From an uncultured Gemella sp. (GTDB taxonomy: Bacteria > Bacillota > Bacilli > Staphylococcales > Gemellaceae), in contig NZ_CAAFUZ010000084.1 of assembly GCF_900766305.1 (NCBI RefSeq), forward strand, positions 1-27,951: a stretch of 27,951 nt of DNA. The letters are read 5' to 3'. The notes under the pieces were generated by a model. That model searched no databases. It was not told where the DNA came from and was given only the letters and a program-made list of their open reading frames with translations. Positions 25,393 to 27,951 of this stretch are shown here, in pieces (the first letter of the stretch is position 1; each line of letters begins with the position of its first letter). The translations under genes and the position numbers were made by a program.

Positions 25393-25992
25393 TTATGCAA
25401 AACGTGCAGTGAAGTACTCTTTTACGTCTTCAGATAAGCCTGCAGCCGCTTCTTTATCTAAGATAACATTGACCATACGGTGTGCTTTTAAATCCGATGG
25501 TTCAAAACTAGTCTTACCATTTTCACGGTAAAGTTTTTCTACCATATCGCGTTTATTAGCACCAGTAATAACTAAGAAAATTTCTCTAGCTTCCATCAAA
25601 CCTTGACGAACGCTAATGTCAAGTTTACCATTTTCATCAATCGTAAGGACTTGCATTGTCAGTTTGCCTTTATTTTCTTTAGTCTTAATCTTATCTGAGA
25701 TAAAGTCAATTGCATCATTTTCGTAAGAAATGGAATAAATTTGGCCTGTTGGCACACCCAAAGCCTCATAATAAGAATGATTATCATCATAATCTAAAAT
25801 ATTTATTTGACTGAAATCAACTGTATGATTTTCTACATTTTTCTTAAGTTCATCAAACACTGGTGCATGTTCTTTGCTCAAATGAAATCCTGCAATAGTA
25901 GTTGGATTATTATTAAATTGCTTACGTAGAATATCTGCAGTATATTCTGCTACTTTTTCACTATTATCAAATACTTTAAAATTCATTGCCAT
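25393..25992 (-). CDS. NagB-like (glucosamine-6-phosphate isomerase fold) protein lacking catalytic His
   Basis: The 199-aa protein can be aligned by eye with E. coli NagB. NILDYDDNHSYYEAL matches the NagB FNMDEY...SYYSF block. LTIDENGKLDIS matches the catalytic loop GNDGHIAFN, and QGLMEAREIFLVITGANKRD matches the LLDAEEVMILVLGSQKA block. The catalytic Asp-Gly-His becomes Asn-Gly-Lys, and the N-terminal sugar-phosphate loop (GLPTGGTP in NagB) reads GFHLSKEH. The fold is therefore probably kept while deaminase activity is unlikely. At 199 aa it is also shorter than true NagB (about 240-266). The ATG follows GAGGAGTGTAGTTAAC. It is transcribed with the small acidic protein downstream. Confidence 0.75.
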   Translation of the reverse strand: MAMNFKVFDNSEKVAEYTADILRKQFNNNPTTIAGFHLSKEHAPVFDELKKNVENHTVDFSQINILDYDDNHSYYEALGVPTGQIYSISYENDAIDFISDKIKTKENKGKLTMQVLTIDENGKLDISVRQGLMEAREIFLVITGANKRDMVEKLYRENGKTSFEPSDLKAHRMVNVILDKEAAAGLSEDVKEYFTARFA

Positions 25993-26149
25993 GTTAACTA
26001 CACTCCTCTAAGTTTGCTCTTTTATTTAAGTCGATTTAATTTAAAGTATACCCTTTGTATTAATTATCAAACTATTATTTTTTATTGGCTCACAATTAAT
26101 ATAACATTTCTTGGGTTTATCTTGCATTTACTTTATCTATTAGCGTTAA

Positions 26150-26620
26150 TTATGAAAGGTTAGGATAATCTTGTTGTCTCAAAGCTTCGTAAATCAGTAA
26201 AGCAGCAGTATTAGAAAGATTAAGAGAGCGTATATTGTCACTCATTGGAATTCTTAAAGCTGTTTTTGCATATTTCTCCTTAACCCATTCAGGAAGACCA
26301 GTAGTTTCTTTACCAAAGATAAAATAATAATCCTCATTAGTATTAGAAAAATTAAAATCGCTGTAGGTCTGTTTACCAAATTTTGTTAATAAATAGTAAT
26401 GACCTTCTGTATTAGCAAAAAATTCCTCAATACTATCGTGATATGTAATATTAACATGCTCCCAATAATCAAGTCCTGCACGTTTTAACATTTTGTCTTC
26501 CGTACTAAAGCCGAGTGGTTTAATTAGATGAAGATGGGTTAAAGTACCCGCACAAGTACGTGCAATATTTCCTGTATTTGCTGGTATTTCTGGTTGATAT
26601 AGTACAATATGATTTGTCAT
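26150..26620 (-). CDS. trmL: tRNA (cytidine/uridine-34-2'-O)-methyltransferase TrmL
   Basis: The 156-aa SPOUT-class methyltransferase modifies the wobble ribose of tRNA-Leu isoacceptors using S-adenosylmethionine. N-terminal HIVLYQPEIPANTGNIARTC and the knotted C-terminal region (FIFGKETTGLPEWV, IPMSDNIRSLNLSNTAALLIYE) are the family's motifs, and the length is typical. Its ATG overlaps the queG stop codon (ATGA), so two tRNA anticodon-modification enzymes are translationally coupled. Confidence 0.95.
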   Translation of the reverse strand: MTNHIVLYQPEIPANTGNIARTCAGTLTHLHLIKPLGFSTEDKMLKRAGLDYWEHVNITYHDSIEEFFANTEGHYYLLTKFGKQTYSDFNFSNTNEDYYFIFGKETTGLPEWVKEKYAKTALRIPMSDNIRSLNLSNTAALLIYEALRQQDYPNLS

Positions 26621-27747
26621 TTTTGTTCTCTCCTCATTTGCAAACCTTTTTTCATTTCGAGCTGCACTTCTTCAATCTCATTTTCATAATGCTCATCAAT
26701 AAAAGATATAGCATCATCCTCTAAAATTTGTCCAATTGCCCAATATGCAGTACCTCTAATCATAGGTCTTGGATCATTTAATGCAACTTCTTTTAGTTCT
26801 GGTATAGCACTTTCTTCTTTAAAATGTGCCAAAGCTATAATAGCATTTCTTTGTATTGGTTTTTTACCTCTCCAAGCACCTGCCAAATGCCCATATGTAC
26901 TTTTAAATTTCTTGTTGCTCATTTGAAGTAAAGGTACAAGACGTGGTTTCAAAATTTCAGGTTCCAAGACAATATCATCATGCTGAGTATTAATACCACG
27001 ATTTTTAGGACAAACTTGTTGACATGTATCACACCCATATAATCTATTTCCAATTTTATATCGATATTCATCTTGAAGATAACCTTTAGTTTGAGTTAAA
27101 AAACTAATACATTTTTGGCTATTTAACTGACCATTTCCAACAAGTGCACCTGTTGGACAGCGATCAACACAAATTGTGCAGTCACCACAACTATCTAATA
27201 AAGGATCATCAGGTTCAAACGGTATACTTACTAACATTTCACCTAGGTAAGACCAAGTCCCTAATTCAGGAGAAATCACAAATCCATTCCTACCCGTGAA
27301 TCCTAATCCAGCTCTTTCTGCTACTGCTCTATCTGACAATACACCGGTATCAACCATCGATTGGATTTCGACATCAGGTACTTTTTCTTTGATGAAATCA
27401 GCTAATTTATCAAGTCTCTTACGCATAATGCTATGATAATCTTGGCCCCATGATGCTCTTGCAAACATGCCTCTACGATCACCTTTAACACTTTTTGGTG
27501 CACCTTTAAGTTTATTAGGATAACCCACAGCTATTGCAATAATAGAACGTGCGCTAGGTAAGCTTAGTTTAGGTTCTGTACGTAATGATATATTTGATTC
27601 CGCAAAACCCGATGCATACCCTTTTGCATGGTATTCCTCTAATTTTTGTTTCAATTCATCAAAAGGATCTGCAGTAGTAAATCCAATACTATCAATGCCT
27701 ATAGAATGAGCAAAGTCTATAATTTCTTTTTTTAGTTTATTGTTCAT
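26617..27747 (-). CDS. queG: Epoxyqueuosine reductase QueG
   Basis: The 376-aa cobalamin- and Fe-S-dependent enzyme reduces epoxyqueuosine to queuosine at tRNA position 34. Two [4Fe-4S] motifs are visible: CGDCTICVDRCPTG with a later Cys in SQKCISF, and GCDTCQQVCPKN. The catalytic-domain block VDTGVLSDRAVAERAGLG carries the conserved Asp. The C-terminus has HEAT-like helical repeats (IPELKEVALNDPRPMIRGTA), as in longer QueG proteins. The start is ATG 27747 after AAAAGGTGGCAAAGCTA; an upstream GTG overlaps that site. It is the first gene of queG-trmL. Confidence 0.95.
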   Translation of the reverse strand: MNNKLKKEIIDFAHSIGIDSIGFTTADPFDELKQKLEEYHAKGYASGFAESNISLRTEPKLSLPSARSIIAIAVGYPNKLKGAPKSVKGDRRGMFARASWGQDYHSIMRKRLDKLADFIKEKVPDVEIQSMVDTGVLSDRAVAERAGLGFTGRNGFVISPELGTWSYLGEMLVSIPFEPDDPLLDSCGDCTICVDRCPTGALVGNGQLNSQKCISFLTQTKGYLQDEYRYKIGNRLYGCDTCQQVCPKNRGINTQHDDIVLEPEILKPRLVPLLQMSNKKFKSTYGHLAGAWRGKKPIQRNAIIALAHFKEESAIPELKEVALNDPRPMIRGTAYWAIGQILEDDAISFIDEHYENEIEEVQLEMKKGLQMRREQK

Positions 27748-27873
27748 TAGCTTTGCCACCTTTTTAAAATTACATATGCTATTCTAACATAAGATTATGT
27801 ATCAGAGTTGGCATAATATTGTGATGATAAAAAAATATAGAAGTTGGGACAAAAAAGTCCACGATAAGTAAAT

Positions 27874-27916
27874 AAAGACAATTTCTATTGAAATAATATA
27901 GAAATTGTCTTTTTTA
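27874..27916 (+). terminator. Hairpin with T-run upstream of queG
   Basis: Perfect 15-bp stem AAAGACAATTTCTAT (27874-27888) and ATAGAAATTGTCTTT (27898-27912) followed by T residues on the plus strand; the minus side is weaker. It is preceded by AAGTTGGGACAAAAAAGTCC (27841-27860), another GGGACA-type staphylococcal intergenic motif. It probably ends a transcript of a gene outside the window, on either strand. Confidence 0.7.
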
Positions 27917-27951
27917 AATTTTTTTATTATTTTCAGCTCGTTGAGCTTTTA

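Overview
The window looks like chromosomal backbone of a coagulase-negative Staphylococcus, most likely close to S. epidermidis. Supporting signs are the low GC content, strong AAGGAGG-type ribosome binding sites, the staphylococcal TRAP protein beside hemE, and a gene order (hemEHY, ecsAB-hit, prsA, yhaMNO, yheAB, airSR, fumC, trmL-queG) that matches my memory of the S. aureus chromosome. The species call is inference. I see no insertion sequence, prophage, integrase or CRISPR array.

Layout from left to right. Positions 1-236 hold the start of a minus-strand tRNA operon (fMet, Asp, then Phe cut by the window edge) with a near-consensus promoter. Positions 551-4816 hold an alpha/beta-hydrolase-like protein and the coproporphyrin-dependent heme operon hemE-hemH(cpfC)-hemY(cgoX), with traP (TRAP) divergent from it. 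Positions 6196-8834 hold a CadD-family transporter and the EcsAB ABC transporter. Positions 8964-11743 hold plus-strand genes: hit, a YtxH-like anchored protein, a DUF3267-like membrane protein and the lipoprotein foldase prsA. Positions 11770-12066 hold a compact type I toxin-antitoxin locus. Positions 12169-17232 hold the tightly overlapping operon yhaO-yhaN-yhaM (SbcD-like nuclease, SbcC-like ATPase, 3'-5' exoribonuclease). Positions 17503-21716 hold yheA, yheB, an Xre-type regulator and the AirSR (YhcSR) two-component system with its four-cysteine sensor. After these come an RluA-family pseudouridine synthase (plus strand), an intergenic repeat element, fumarase, two small uncharacterised proteins, a NagB-like protein that lacks the catalytic histidine, and the coupled tRNA-modification pair queG-trmL.

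The most notable item is the locus between prsA and yhaM. A 34-codon minus-strand ORF encodes an Fst/PepA1-like membrane peptide behind a strong Shine-Dalgarno sequence. Facing it is a roughly 60-nt plus-strand RNA with its own TTGAAA-N16-TGtTATAAT promoter and terminator. Its 5' part repeats, in two 13-nt blocks, the strand complementary to the toxin start region. The predicted first eight bases of the toxin mRNA are also complementary to its stop-codon region. This is the layout of Fst/par and SprA1-type systems. The family is known; this copy and its read-through link to prsA are what merit checking.

Other points worth checking are apparent losses of catalytic residues in three enzyme-like proteins (hydrolase, NagB-like, DUF3267), a terminator-like hairpin inside the hem operon, an orphan terminator downstream of traP, and paired transmembrane helices in the middle of the SbcC-like ATPase.
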